Below are positions 11,651 to 25,500 of a stretch of DNA of 64,000 nt, piece after piece. Numbering within the stretch: the stretch's first letter is position 1; every line of letters starts with the position of its first letter. The position numbers and the translations under genes are program-made. Source of the stretch: Cyanoderma ruficeps (Eukaryota; Chordata; Aves; Passeriformes; Timaliidae); assembly GCA_008694505.1 (NCBI GenBank), contig VZDJ01000116.1, positions 24,519,666 to 24,583,665 of the forward strand. The letters are read 5' to 3'. The notes under the pieces are model-generated. The model made no database searches. It was not told the origin of the DNA and worked only from the letters and a program-made list of their open reading frames with translations.

Positions 11651-14600
11651 TACAGCAATCCTTGCTGTCATAAAGGAATGTGGCAATATTTTTTCAATAG
11701 TAAGCCTCGTAGTTAAGCCACACCAAAATGTTTATGCGCGGATAGCATGACGAGGGTCATACTCTTCAAGAATTGAAAAATCCTTCTAAAGGTCCCAGTA
11801 GTGCCTTGGATTCATGTGGTAAAGAGAAAACCACAAAAATGCAAAGTCTGTGCAGAGCAAAGGGCTTGTTTATTTGTAAGATTCTGTTAACACCTTGTCC
11901 TTTCAGCTTTCATAGGTGAGGCAGACGACACAAGTATTTAGGAGCAGCCTGCATATGATTCAGCAAGAACATCTTGCATAGAAGGAGCAACAGGAAGGGA
12001 GGCACAAGGAAAAGATGAAGCTGACATCACTAGCACTGAAATTTGTCTGAAAGACAGAAGGTTTCCCATCTTCCAAATAACTTGTGAGAAGATGGACTTT
12101 TGAGTGACAGTTTGGCAGGTTCAAAACTGTATCTCATTATGATAATGAGACTCTTGAGAAAGGGTTGCTGACCCCAAACCACAACACAAGCCAGCTATGG
12201 ACAAACGAGACCATGAGAAAAGGACAAATGTTATGAAGACAGGTAATCAGAAATATGGCTTTGAATAGGGATTTCTTGGTTGATCCCAGTGTCTGGGATT
12301 GGCTGTGCATGGAAGGAAAAACTTGCCTTTCTCATGGACATAAATCAGATCTTCAGATTGTTTTGCTTTTTATGCCATTATTTTACATCCCCAGATTCAT
12401 GTCTAAAATCAATTAATTCCGTAAGTAATCACTTTTTCATGAACTACATGTAAATTTCACACTCAGCTTGCTAACTAGATTTTCCTCTCATCTGGGAAAT
12501 CAATTTTTAAGAGAGTTATTTTATTTACATTGAATAATTGGTTGTATTTGGTACACAGATAACTGGTAATTAATAACTGTATTGATACTGGATATTCATT
12601 GCCATTTGTTCTAGCAAGTTGTTGGACCATTAGGCTGCATGATGTTTTCTTAACGTGACCAAATTTGAACACACTCAAAAAATTAAAAGGTGTGTGACAT
12701 CTTTATGACCTGTACATTTATATGTTTAGTAGGGATACATTTTCAGAAGGCAAATTTAATTTCATTATACAGTTTGTGTCCAAACATCGTGCTCCTTATT
12801 TAGTATCTACAACCAATTTGTAGCAAGAATGACACTGGTGGTGCACGCAAATGAAGCACTTAAATACCCACATTAATTGCATTTTATAATTACAAATTAA
12901 ATGTACTTGTCATTTTAAAAGCCACATTTTGAGGATCATCTCCAGTCCTCCCACAAAAAAATTCTGACTTCTCACAGGTTCTTCCATAGGAAAAATGGTG
13001 GCAAGAGCTCCTGCCGGAATTTCATCGCTCCAGAAGTATTTGTATTCACAAAGTCAGTGCTTGATGAAACCACAAAAGAGCTTGTTGGCTACTTATCAGA
13101 ATTTGCAACTTACTGCTGGGTTTTTGTGTTGAAATAATGTATAAAGTCTTTTTATCTGCAGAAGGAAATAGAAGGCAGCACAACCTTGTGACCAACCCTG
13201 ATGTCCCTACATCAAATCTGTGAGGGCTGCTATTGTGGCCAACACTTGATTCAGTGTCGAATTTTTCTGATGGCAATTTTCTGTTCCCCGTTGAGCAAAT
13301 ATTCAAATAATCTGATTTATTTCCTTTTGGTCAACTGATCTAATTTCCTTTCTCACTTGAATTCCTGTCCTGGAGACCTGCCAAACAATGACTCTCATGA
13401 ATGAAACGAGTCATGCCTTTGAGATTCCTGTGGAACATCAAACTGGCACAACACAGTAATTACAGCTTAGCTATTTCTGATGCTGTTATTAAAAATGGCT
13501 TGAACTTTAGAAAGAAGGACTACTGCAATTAAATGTAAACATCAAGTTTAATTTGAATCTTCCAGGATCTCTGTGATTTGTCAGGTTCTAGGTAATTTTC
13601 CCTTTATCTCTTCCTTTGCCTGCTGTTGGATATTTACAGATACTACCATGAATCCCAGTTCTGATCGTGTACTTTGTCAGATGTATTCTGGGTTCTTTTT
13701 GAACCTCTCTTAGTGAGTACTAGTCAGAGAAGTGGTCAGAGTTGTCAGATCCCAGAAAAACTGATGTCTGTGCCAGGTCCCCACAGCAGGTTCTCACAGT
13801 GCAGTTCACATTTTCAGGCCAGCTGTAGAACACACTGAAGGCCTGAGCTAGTTCCTTGGATATAGGTTTGAAAACATGTTTAGCTGATCACAACTACTCC
13901 TGTACATGCTTGTTTCCACAAAATATACACAGTTTCCTAGTGGAGAAATGAAATCTACTCCAATGTAAATTTTGCATTATTATTTCATTTTTAGCAGTAA
14001 ATAAGGACAGGATAAAGGTTTTCTTAAGCAGAGAAATACACCACATTCTATCCCTTTGAAATGGCGTTTTCAAACTGTGTCAAATGATCAAGAAATGGAT
14101 TCTTCTTTAAACACAATAGGAAGGCCTTATTGTATTAGCAGATTAGTCATTGTGTTAGTATACTATCTACCTTGTATTCATTTTTGCTAGCATAATGAGA
14201 ATTTTTTCTAGAATGGGTATATTTTAGTACAATAAAATAGTGTTGGAAAGGGAAATTAGTATGATTTTAAAGAGAGATGTAAAGACAATAAAATAGCCTC
14301 TGAGTTTTCGTTCCTAAACTTTTAATTTGTTGCTAACTTAAAATATACTTTTTATCAATCCTTTGAAATAGTTATAGTCAAATGAACATTTAAAGTCAGT
14401 TAAAAGGTTTACAGATGGCTTTTTTCAACATACTCTGTTATATAAGATCTAAGCAAGTCTGCTCAGATATTTCAAATTTTCTTATTTTACAGAAGAACAT
14501 AACTGATTAATGTGGCATCAAAGCCCTGAGCTTTAATGAGGAAATTTTCGTGGCACCATTTACAATGTCCTTCTCCTCTGAGGTATGCATTTTGATGAAA

Positions 14601-17600
14601 ACTCTGACCATGGAATCAGAAGGAAATGTCTGTGGTTTTAAGCATCAGCAGCCCATGGACAAGGTGCTTTGTCTGCTCTTTAAAAAGGCATTTCTAAAGC
14701 ACTAACACACAGTGAGTATTCAGGGAGGAGATAAGACCTGTTCAGAATTCCAGACTGAGGCTTGGAAGATCTGTACTCAGTTCCCATTCTTGCCACAGGC
14801 TGCCTGTGAGGAATGAACGAGGTGTTTTCAACTTTAGCGCCTCACAAGTGGAAGAGTTTCCATCACCCCTGTCTTTTGTGAGCACAAACACTGAAGGTTT
14901 TGAGCCCATTTGGAGTCCAGGGCATCAACAGATACTGGCCAGGGTGGCACTGGATTTCAGAAGGTCAACCCAAGGAACCATTGCACAAATTATTCTTACA
15001 GTGTATGTCTGACAAAAGAGTGTAAGTGCTTCAAGGTGCTGCTGATCTGGGTTCTCTAGAGTAAGATTTTTGCAGAAGGCAAAAGCAAAAGTGAGCTGTT
15101 GTAGATGTAGCCATACCAACCTTAACCTGACTTGACTGGATCCCAGCAAGGGCAGGCAGTGAGGCTGTGAAGTTCATTTCTTACTGTGCCATAGCATTTA
15201 TTCCTCCCTTTGGGCTTCCCTTGGGGTGCGAGGACTGTTGTGTTTTCTGACCTGACCCCTCTGCTGCTGCATTTGTTATTTTGAGTGCAGGATATGTTTT
15301 ATGGAACCTGAAGTCATGTAATTCACTACAGTGTGAGGTTCTTCACCTAGTATTGGACAAATTTCATTGATCCAAATCTATCAATCCTAATTTTGTTGAA
15401 ATGAATGCAAAATCTTTATGCTGGATTGGGATCTTGGATGCATTTCTCTGGAATAGAAGAGAAACAGCCTTCTCCCATATCACCAAATGGAGTAGCACGT
15501 GACTTTTTTTACATAAAAAGAGCCAGAAAGCAGTTTTCATAACCTCTCAGAGAGTTTTGCTTCGTGTATTAATGGATGTTGTTTAGAAGTACAATAGAAA
15601 GTCTTAGAGCTCATGTGGCACTCAGATACGGAGCTAGGGCGAGGTGCTCAACCTCTCCTTGGTTTAGTTTGTGAAACAAACAACACTATTTTAACTACTT
15701 TTCAAGGATATTAGATAAAATTAATTAGTTTTGTATTTGTAGTGCAATAAAGGTCTATATAATTGGAAAGTCTTATAAGAATCTCAATCGTTTTATTTTT
15801 GTGTTGATTTAACTTTGAAGGGCTGGTTTTGTTACTTTGTACTGTATTTGAAGTGTGCTATTGTTTAATTTTTATAAATAACGGCTGATTTTTCAAGCTC
15901 CCGTAACGAACCTGTTTAGTCTCTGTGTATGCCAATGCCCTCTACTGGTTCGAAACACAATCGCTCAACAGAGGGTATTGCTGTTCTCCTTTATTGCCAA
16001 AACTGTAATATTTAAATTATTTTCCTTTTGACAGCAGTAGAATTTTGGTTGTGGAGCCAGGCTCTCTGTGAAGTGCAAGAAGCTGCACTATGGGCAAGCT
16101 GACACCTGGGTGACTCTTGTGCTACACAACTGATTCTGTGCCAGTTTTTTTCGTTGCCTTCTGTGGTTTTGTTTCTCTGGATTTGCTGTTCTTGCCGTGA
16201 AGGCTCATAGGTAGCAATCTCCAGAGAGGGAAGAAGACACACACCTGAGACTGGCTCAGTACAGAGCTGCTGTGTAGATGTTCCCTCAACACAATGGCTC
16301 CCACCACTCTAAGGAGCCTCTCTGCTCTTCAGCCTGGTCAAGGGCCTTCCAAAAGTGTGGGGTGGTTGTGTTGACAGGCTGTGATGTAAACAACCCTCGA
16401 GGCACAGGAGCTACAGAGGTAATGAAGTGCCTTGAGGGAAAAGTCTGAACTATCAAGGGATGGATCCGCTCCCCCCTGCCACAAACCAGGGGTCACGTGG
16501 CTGAGGAATGTGTATCCACAGATAGTGCTACCTTCAGAGAACTCTACTTACAGGTAAGTAACTCTTCTTTAAAGGAGGTATCTTTGTGTGGCAGACTGTT
16601 TATGGGAGCAATTTGAATTGAACTTTAAATGAAAAAGGCATATCTCTGTAAGTGGTAATAATTTTAGTCATCTCGCTGTGGCTAGGGGTTGTGGAATTCA
16701 TTAGCACAGATTAACATATAAAGTGGGTGAGATATCTAATAGCAAACGTAGAGGTTTAGGGACCTTAATTCATCACTGAATGAACAGCGTGTACAGTATT
16801 AGGGACTATGAAATTTTTAATTTACACAAAGTGTCCAAGAATATAGGGAATAAATTTAAACCCAAAACAGATAATGGAGCTGTGCCCTGCCTAGCTGGCA
16901 AGTTGAATTGTTTTTACACTGAGTGAAGAAAGCTAATTATCCCAAGCACAAGGAGACTGCTAAAAATAATAAGATTATAAAGAATAATTTGCTGATATAA
17001 TTACAACAAAATTGGGTACACACAATCGTCAGATACATGTATTGCTTGACCTGGGCGAGAAAGTGAAATAAATCCTTCCTCTATAGCCTTCGTAAATTTG
17101 TTTTTATCATCTCCAAGTGGTGTTTGCACAGGCAGCACAATTTGCATGTGTAATGTGGCTGTACAAATTGACAACAAGTAAATTATTCAAGGAAATAGGC
17201 TGGTCGTGGGTCTGAACTATCTCGCAAAGCCTATTCATTTTGAAGAATCACTGAGACGTGAAGCTCATACATCAACCATTTTCTGACAATCCTCAGACTT
17301 ATTGTCTCCTAAAATGTCATTATGGCTATTATTTATGAAGCTAATTCATTTATTAATATATATTTAACTCTGACTTGTCATGCACCTTAGCAGGCATTCT
17401 GTGCACTGCATATTTTTGAATAGATGAAAGAGTTTTGCATGCTTTAATGATTACTGTAAGCTGCTATAGATTTATAGAATGCAGCTTTATTATCTGCTTG
17501 CATTAATACCTTTTTGTAACTTTTTTTCCTTAAGGCCATCAAATATAAATGGCAAATGACATATCCAAAAGATTGTATAAAAAAAGAGATTTTCTCAGAG

Positions 17601-20600
17601 TTTGTTGAATTTTAGAATAAAAGGAGGTAGCTAACTGTTAAGGCCTAACTCGTTTCTAAGAATCTATAATAACTATGTTGATGTTTTGTGTATTTCGCTG
17701 AAAAATATGGAATAAACGATAGAAATTTAGATGTTTACTGTATTTTTCTCTTTGATGACAAGTGGCCATCTTTTGATTGTACCAACAGAGGGAGTAGAGT
17801 TTGAAGGGGAGAAAATGTAGCAGATGGAAAATAGATCTGTTCTGCTATGGTATACATATAGTATAGATCTTTTCCCTCATATAGACCAGTCCTTAGGAAA
17901 TGAACAGCGCAGAGAGTATGGATTATGAGGTTGCCTATGGCTCTTGGATTTTTCATCTTGATTCAGTTATCTTCAGGGCACATTAAAAGACATGGGGATC
18001 ACAGTAACCCTTTCCTGGCATCTACAGTGTCAAGAAACTAAAAATTGCAATCTGCTATGAGAAACATGCTTGTGGTAGTTCTAAATTTTACTAAACATGC
18101 AGAATTCAGATTAAACTTGTAATTATGCCAACCAACTGGCTAATTTAAATGCACAGTTATTATGACTGAATGGTCCATTTGACTGTTTTCAAAGGACCTA
18201 TGATCACAGTTGGAGGTTATTGGCCTGATTTGGAAGTTATGAGGTCCTGCTTGTGATACTGATGTCACCCACAGCTTTGATAGGTCACCTGGTCCTGCTC
18301 CCTCAGTGTTTGTTCCCACCTGTAAGATGAGGACTAGAAGTTTGCCTTGTTTCCCAATGGCACAAAGGAAGAACATGTAGAAAGAAGTAAAAGATCTCTC
18401 TGGGTAGAGTTGTCCCCTAGTATTAAAATTAGGAATTGTCATGTTTTTCACCTGCTCCCAGGATGTGACAGGTCGTAAAAGCCATGGGATTGTGTTACAC
18501 CGTGGAATGGACAGTCTATGACCAAGGAGGAATTTCATTCTCTGTCATTACCTTTCCATCTTACAGGGCTGGGTTCTTCATGGCCAGAGCTATTTCACCT
18601 TAAACAGAAGAACAAAAGAACATTTTCAATGTCAAGACAAGGTGTCTTTGCAAAACAAAGGATTACCAAGCCTTTAGGTAGCATGAAGGTCTTTTAAAGC
18701 TAATTTTGTAATGGTAAATAACTATAGATCTTCATATTGGAAAACCTACGACTTTGAATTCTTCAACTTCTTTAGAATGTCAATAAGAGCACAAAAAATT
18801 ATATAGGAGCAAACTTAAGTGACTGAAATAAGGGCACCCTGAAAATCCAACTCAATCCAGACAAGGGCAAAGAAAGAAAGAAAGTATTCATGTGGTTCTG
18901 AGTATGTGTGGTGAATGAATAAGGCTTTTTGATGTCTGGAAGTCAGTAAGAATAATAACTTTCTTTGCTTTGGAAATAGAAGCTTATGTTTTCTAAAGCA
19001 TTCTGGTACTTGCAATTTCAGGTGCCGGCCTTGAGACATCTTAGAAAGTAAACCCAGACTTGTAGAACACCTTTTTTAAACAGAACCTTGTCAGGTGATC
19101 TAAATTTGCCCTATGGTAACTCCAAATGGTTTAAAATTGAAAAAAACCCCCACACATTATTGAGATTTTGGAGATTAAATGTATTTTGCCACTTCAGAAA
19201 CTCCCAGTATAAATATTGGTTATTCTTCCAGTCAGACATCAATCATTCAGTAATCAACACCTTTATAGTTTTTTGGATCTTGATGTCCAGTTTCAACTAC
19301 AAGAAGAGATTCACAAGCTCTCTGAAGGTTTGTTGACTGCAGCCACTTAAAGATAGAGGCTGAAGTTAATGCTACCACTGAATCGGTGTGGAAAGCTGAT
19401 TCCTAGCATATTTTGTGTTTATTTTTAATAATAATATTTAAATAATCCCAAAATAACATATTAAAGAAGAAAATTCCTTGAGTGTTTCCTTATTATATCA
19501 CAACATTAGAGACTTCCCACTTACATTTTTTTACAAATTAAAAAAGAAAAGAAAGAAGAGATTGACTGAATTGTTTAAAAAGAACATTTATGTTTTTTCA
19601 CCCGACAAGAGATTACAGACTTTTTTGCAAAGACCTGGCATGGCACATCAAACTAGTTCATACCACTGCTGTTTATGGTAGTGCAGCTATTTTTTTTCTT
19701 TTTTGGCAGATCGAAATTCCACCTGCTACATAAGATATTAATTCATCTTTATTCAGTAACCTGTAAATTCAGAGCGTAGAGAAGGTGCAAATCTGCTTGA
19801 TAGTTCTGGACAAAATTTTTTCAGCTGTGATTTTCTGAGTGGCTCAGCTGTAGAGCCTCAGAATGATGTGCGAAGAAAGTGCCCCATCACACTGCCTGTG
19901 CAGCTCTTGCTGCTGCTCCTGATGACACTAATCCATATTCCACTTCTAAGTTGGCTGCTTCTCAGGGAAACGCTGCTGCTTCAACATCTTTTACTGTTGA
20001 TCCTGTTTTACATTCCTATGAATCCCCGTATCCTCTTTTATAACCAGGGAAAGTAAACACCGTTTATTGTTTCATAAGACACCATTTGGGAACCACACAA
20101 TCGTTGGGTCTTCCAGCTGCAGTGCCTTGTGTGCTGTGTTTTAATGTGCCCTGTGATAGTCCTTGTTGGCTACCAGTGTGTCAGGCTGTATGGACAGCCT
20201 GAGTGACCAGTTTGAGATCCTTCCAAAGTGTCAGGTCTCTGCAGCTGCAATAATCAACTCATTTTACTGTCTCAGCGTGTCAGGAACATGCCAGCTGATA
20301 CCCAGGGGACTGCCTGGAGCTGGCTGCTGCTAATCCCTTCAAAGGGGGCACGTGCAGAAAGAACATGGAGTGAGCAGCATCCAGATGCTACAGTTGCAGT
20401 TATCCTACCTATCTCTACCCCAAAACTGCTTCCCTTTTAATTCTACCGATAGGTATATTGGAAAAAAAAAAGTTTGAACTCATATTTAAAAAAAAACCAA
20501 AAGCAATCAACAAAGGAAAACATAAATCAGGCTTTTTCATTTCATTATCCTTCCTTCTGATGGAGTCACTCAACCAAACATCATTATTCATTGTGCAGCT

Positions 20601-22512
20601 AAAGGATGCTAACCATCAAGATACCTTGGGAATGCAATAAGAAGAGCAGGGCTGTAAACCCCAGGGCTCAATCCTGATCAGATTCCAAGTTCAATGATTA
20701 TATTTGTCCCCTAGACTGATAACCAATTCTTCACTTTAGTTTTAAGCATTTACACAGAATTTCTAAGTGCTGACAGCTTCAGAAATAGCAGTTGCATATC
20801 AACAGTGGACGTTGACGTGCCATATTGTTAATTATATTTGCAAAGCATATTGGGATTCTTTGGCATGGATAGAAGAGTCACTGGAAAGGGTAAGGTAATT
20901 GGTGTGTATATTTGGGGGGATGAATGGGTCCTGAACACACATTGTTAAGTGAGTGCTGTTTAATTTCTTTTAATATCTTAAATGGTCTTGGATTAGAAAT
21001 AAACATGTCAGGAAGAATTATTGTTTAAATAAAGGAAGGAATTAATGGCTGTAAATCAACACACATTTTGGAAAATGTTTCTTCTTAATTCTACATACGA
21101 CAGGTCATCATAATTTAGCACATTTAACCATGGGTTTATTGTGTCTCATCATTTTTCAAGAGTAATTTTTCAAAAGCTTTAGGGTTGGAATTTGTTAAAA
21201 AATTGAATGTGATGCTTGCAATAAACGGAATCCTATTCTTTTCTCCTTAAAGATTGTCTTGCCTACTTGCAGTTTACATAGAGCTGGATACCAAGAGAAA
21301 GATATAATTTAAACGATGGAGACATCATCTATACCATCTCTTATCTTTTAACAGCACATCATTTATGTTGTTAGAACATAGAAGATGTGTTAGAAGAATC
21401 CAGGATATTTTCTTCATCCTTTTTTTCTTCCCAAACTGCATAGTATTGCTGTGCTTCTTCCTTCTTTTTTTCTTGTGAAAATACATGCTTTGATAAGGGC
21501 TCACTTAAATCAGTGCTGAGCATTTTAAGTTCTAAATTTAGAGTTCTTAATTAGTGTTCCTTCTCTAAATTCTTCATACATTTAATTTCATCTATTTCAA
21601 AGTGTCAGAAAGCCCCAGCACATATTTTCTATATATTGAACTGTGTGTAAACAGTAGAAGTCTATCTGATATGGATTTCTGAGTGGTTTGGGGTTGTTTT
21701 TTTTTTTTAAAGTTTTTCACCTTCTTTAATAAAACTGCACCATTTTATTATGGGTAGCCACTAGTAAGACTGATTCCTCTAGCCTGTCTTTTGGCTGGTT
21801 TTTATCAGTCCCTTGATGAAACTCAGAAATACTAAATCAGGCTGGCTTGACTGTTTAGGTTCCAAAGTTGAATCCAATGGAGTCAAAAGTCCCAAAGAAT
21901 GGATTCCTCTTTTGAGCTGCAGGCACCACTTGGCAAATAGAATAGTGTTTTTTAAGAGTGCTTTGAATTTCTTCATTAAGTGAACTGCTGCATTTTGCAG
22001 ATGGTTGGATCAGCAGTGAGATCTGTGCAGCTGTGTGTGGTTGGCACACAGGTGTGTAATTTCTGCATTTGTGAGTTAACCACCAGCAAGGAATAGATTT
22101 TGGCAGCAATGGCAAAGGGAGGAGTCAAGTGCAAGGTTCACCTTGCTGTTCACACTTCTACACAGTCAGTGTCAAATTCTGCTTTGTATTGGAAAGCTCA
22201 ATTGCCTCCCCTGTGGCGCTTTCATGCATTCAAATTGCCGACTTCTTAACAGTAAAGAGTTCTTAAAATATTTAGTGTTTATGAGAGTGCAGAGTAATAC
22301 AGTGTGTTTTGGAAGTGACTGAAACATGCAGTACATGAGTCATGAATTGGAGAGGGACAGTGAACTCCTATAAAACTTGTTAACATTGTGTTGGGTAGTG
22401 GCAGGTTTATGTATAATCATGTATCAATCTGACTATCTTCAAAACATAAATGGGTTTTACCAAAAAAAAATATTTTTTTTAAATTACCTTTACATTCTTT
22501 ATATTTTTCTAG
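11651..22512. other. Intergenic DNA, no gene recognised
   Basis: AT-rich DNA with many stops in all frames. Notable contents are a CpG-retaining block with a hairpin (15.70-15.99 kb), a strong isolated donor (CTTACAG|GTAAGTAAC) at 16551, an AT-rich low-repeat block at 16.96-17.53 kb, and a GAAA tract near 18870-18888. No coding exon could be supported. Confidence 0.5.
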
Positions 22513-22584
22513 TTTGACACTCCTATTAGGGAAACACCTCAAAAGCACAAATTACCTGAAGGTTTCCCATTTTATAGCAGCGAG
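22513..22584 (+). other. Candidate exon 1 of an unknown plus-strand transcript
   Basis: A strong acceptor (TTTATATTTTTCTAG) and a consensus donor (GCGAG|GTAAGTACC) bracket 72 nt. One frame reads FDTPIRETPQKHKLPEGFPF then YSSE at phase 0-0; a second frame is also open. I recognise no family. Segments like this arise by chance in large intergenic regions, so support is limited to splice quality and phase fit with the next candidates. Confidence 0.25.
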
Positions 22585-25500
22585 GTAAGTACCAAAGAAG
22601 TACTATGCAGCAGTCCTCTCAAGTATTCTCTCCAAACTTATAAGAAATATAAACAAAAAGGGATGATAGAGGGAAAGCCAATTACTTGTGCAAAAGTCCA
22701 TGCATTGGAATGAAAGAAATTATCCACAGCAGTCACTTTTGGAAGCCATCTGTACTATATCTTATCTTCCTGAAAGTTAGGAATATACTTGAGACTGAAA
22801 TTTTTAGAAAAATGTGCTAAGATAGAGATGGATTAGGGAGCAATGATATGTTTATTAGTCGCCTTTAGTGAATAATTCACTCCCCTTTCCCATATACTTG
22901 GTTTCCACTGATTCACGTAGAAAATGTTCAGAGATGGTTGTTAAACTCAATCTGCCCCATACATTATTACTGCAGGACTCTGCTATTTGGTGTACTAATC
23001 TCAATAATATGTATGTATGTATTTTCTTAAACTTCCAGAGTCATGTTTCTAAGCATTTGAAGCATAGATCCTATAGGATTACCTAAATCTGACATTTATC
23101 TGGGTAAAAGCTAACATAGAAAGTGTCATAGCTAATCACATGTTTTTTATACTTCCCCTTGGAAAAGAAAGAGTTCTGGAAGTGACACACTAACAAATAA
23201 TACATAATCTGTACACGTGAAGTAATCTTTACTGCTTTGTTACCTCTTAAAAATGCAACATGCACCACTCACAAATGCAGCTTGTTATCTTCGTAGTTGA
23301 GAGTCATGATATTTATTGTAAGCAGCCCAATAAGTAAATCAGCACTGAAATTTTGGATTGGGAGAAATTAGCTGATTGGGATTCCAAGGCACGCTGTTAT
23401 TTTTTTAGTCATGTAACTTTAAAGTACAAATCAGTGGCAAAACTCTGTTCGTAGTTATACCCATATGAAAATAAAATATGTAATCATGAGATAACATGAG
23501 AGATCAAAACACCAGAAGTCTTATTTTGCACACTTTCATAAAATCTGTGGTCTAGAAGGAACTTTTTAAGTTCATCTAGTCTATCTTACACAACCCAAAG
23601 AAAGCTTAACTATGTCATCTTTATCTTACTCTACCTCACTGTTTTTAATAGTCAAAAGCTTTCCCTAAATACTTAACAGGTGTCATTTGGACTGACGGTT
23701 GAACCTATTCTCCCATTCTCTAACTTTCCTTGTCTTTCACAAGACAAAACCCAAACACAAATGTATCAAGAAATATGTTTGCTTCTTGTACTTACTGGAA
23801 GATGTCATGAAATGCCCCGTGCAAATTTTGACTGAAAAAAATAAAACCATTAACAGAGATGATAAAAAGCAAGGTCTATTACTTCCCCTATTTCTGTGCT
23901 ATGAGACTATAGAATAATAAATAGAATATTGTGTCAGACACAACCCAGTATGTATTCTAGTCAGATATTGTTCAAGTGTGGCAAGACAATCCAGCTTCCT
24001 AAAAGAATGTTAAAATTAACCCTACCTTGCTTATGCCCAAAGAAGCCCAACTACATGTGCTATTAGTATATAGCTATCATAAAAATAAATTAGCCAGTCT
24101 GCATTTTCAGGTTAATCTTCAATTTCATAATTGAATCAGTAATTACTATAAGTTAATATAATTAGGTGCTAACACTTAATTGAGAATTATTTATTCAGGA
24201 ATCTTCACTATTGTAACATTTTTTATAGCCTCTAAATTATTCTGAGTAATGGACTGCATCAAATAAGCTTAACCAGGAACTGAATGGACATTAGTTGGAA
24301 TCTTGCATTCAGCTTTTCTGAACTACTTTTATCGCTAAGGTTTTTGTGGAAACAGAAGCAGAAACAGTGGTTTTGGCAGTCCTTCTATTTCTACCCATGG
24401 CTGAAGTGCCACCTCAGCCTGTTCAAAGGATTGAGCCAAATTCTATTGGACAAAGTCCTGCTGTGTCTAGTAGTTGTTGATGAACATCTCAAGAGGACAC
24501 TTCAAGTCTCTCAGAATAAGTGACTTACAAACCCTCATCAGTATCTGGTGATTGCATGTGTGCCTCTATCTTTAGCCTCATATCCAAACATGGATTCAAC
24601 AATGTGTTCGCTTCACAAAAAATGAGTCTTTATATCATAGTATGTAGGTGCTATGGCTAATAAACCTGTGTACACAGTGATGCAGTTTAAAGATCATCTC
24701 AAAGATCAGTGGGATTTTCTCTGAGAATGTTTCTTTTATTGGGATTAAATTAATCCCTGCCAGTAATTTAGTGAAGATACACCAGTTAAACCCTGTGGCT
24801 TCATCTTTGGTGTCTGTCCTTGGGTCAAGTTTCATACTTTCTCTACCATATGGTTTGAACAAGTTGCATTTCTTCTGGAATTTGCTTGAGTTTGTCTCAT
24901 CCTTCTCTTTGATTGCTGCACCTGGTGACTCATTCCAGTGTTGACCAAAACATAAATCAATGTGTACCACTTGTGAGGTCTGTCAGGGGAATTTGGGCTT
25001 GAGTGTGAGCACGAGTCTGGAGCTAACATGACAACAGATTAAGAGAATATATCTAACTCTGGTACATAATACTCAATATGCAAAATTAAATCAATATGGA
25101 ATAATCAACTTTTTACCTGAGTCCTACTATAAATCAGGGCAATGGCATAGAAGGGAATAAGAAAATTCAGAAGGCAACTTGTGTGTTACATCCAAATCTT
25201 GCATTGCTGATTCAGTGTATTCCAAACCAAGGTGTGTCTTGGTGAGCAGTTCACAGTGGTTTCATTTGATGGTTCAGCAGAGAAAAAAATGCATTTTTCA
25301 AAACGGTGTGAGATTGTTAAGCTGACTCCCAGGGAAGTCAGTGTTGTTTGTGCTCTTAGATGTCTGTTTCCCACTTTATAAAGTAACAATGAAGGGCAGT
25401 AGGTTCAACAGAACTTCAGAATTACTTTGATAAATTTGTCAGAGGGAAGAAATATTAAAATCTGTGTACTGTCTGTTTGCCTTTTTTCTTGAAATATAAA

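Noticed and set aside
15945..15960. GGTTCGAAAC as a tRNA gene B-box
   Set aside because: No A-box, acceptor stem or cloverleaf can be drawn around it.
17538..17620. Possible terminal exon after acceptor TTTTTTTCCTTAAG with stop overlapping AATAAA
   Set aside because: Only 26 codons, no upstream partner, and an AATAAA directly at the stop would be unusual.
19868..20056. Leucine-rich plus-strand frame resembling a signal peptide or membrane protein
   Set aside because: The hydrophobicity comes from CTG/CTC-rich low-complexity DNA; no splice or family support.
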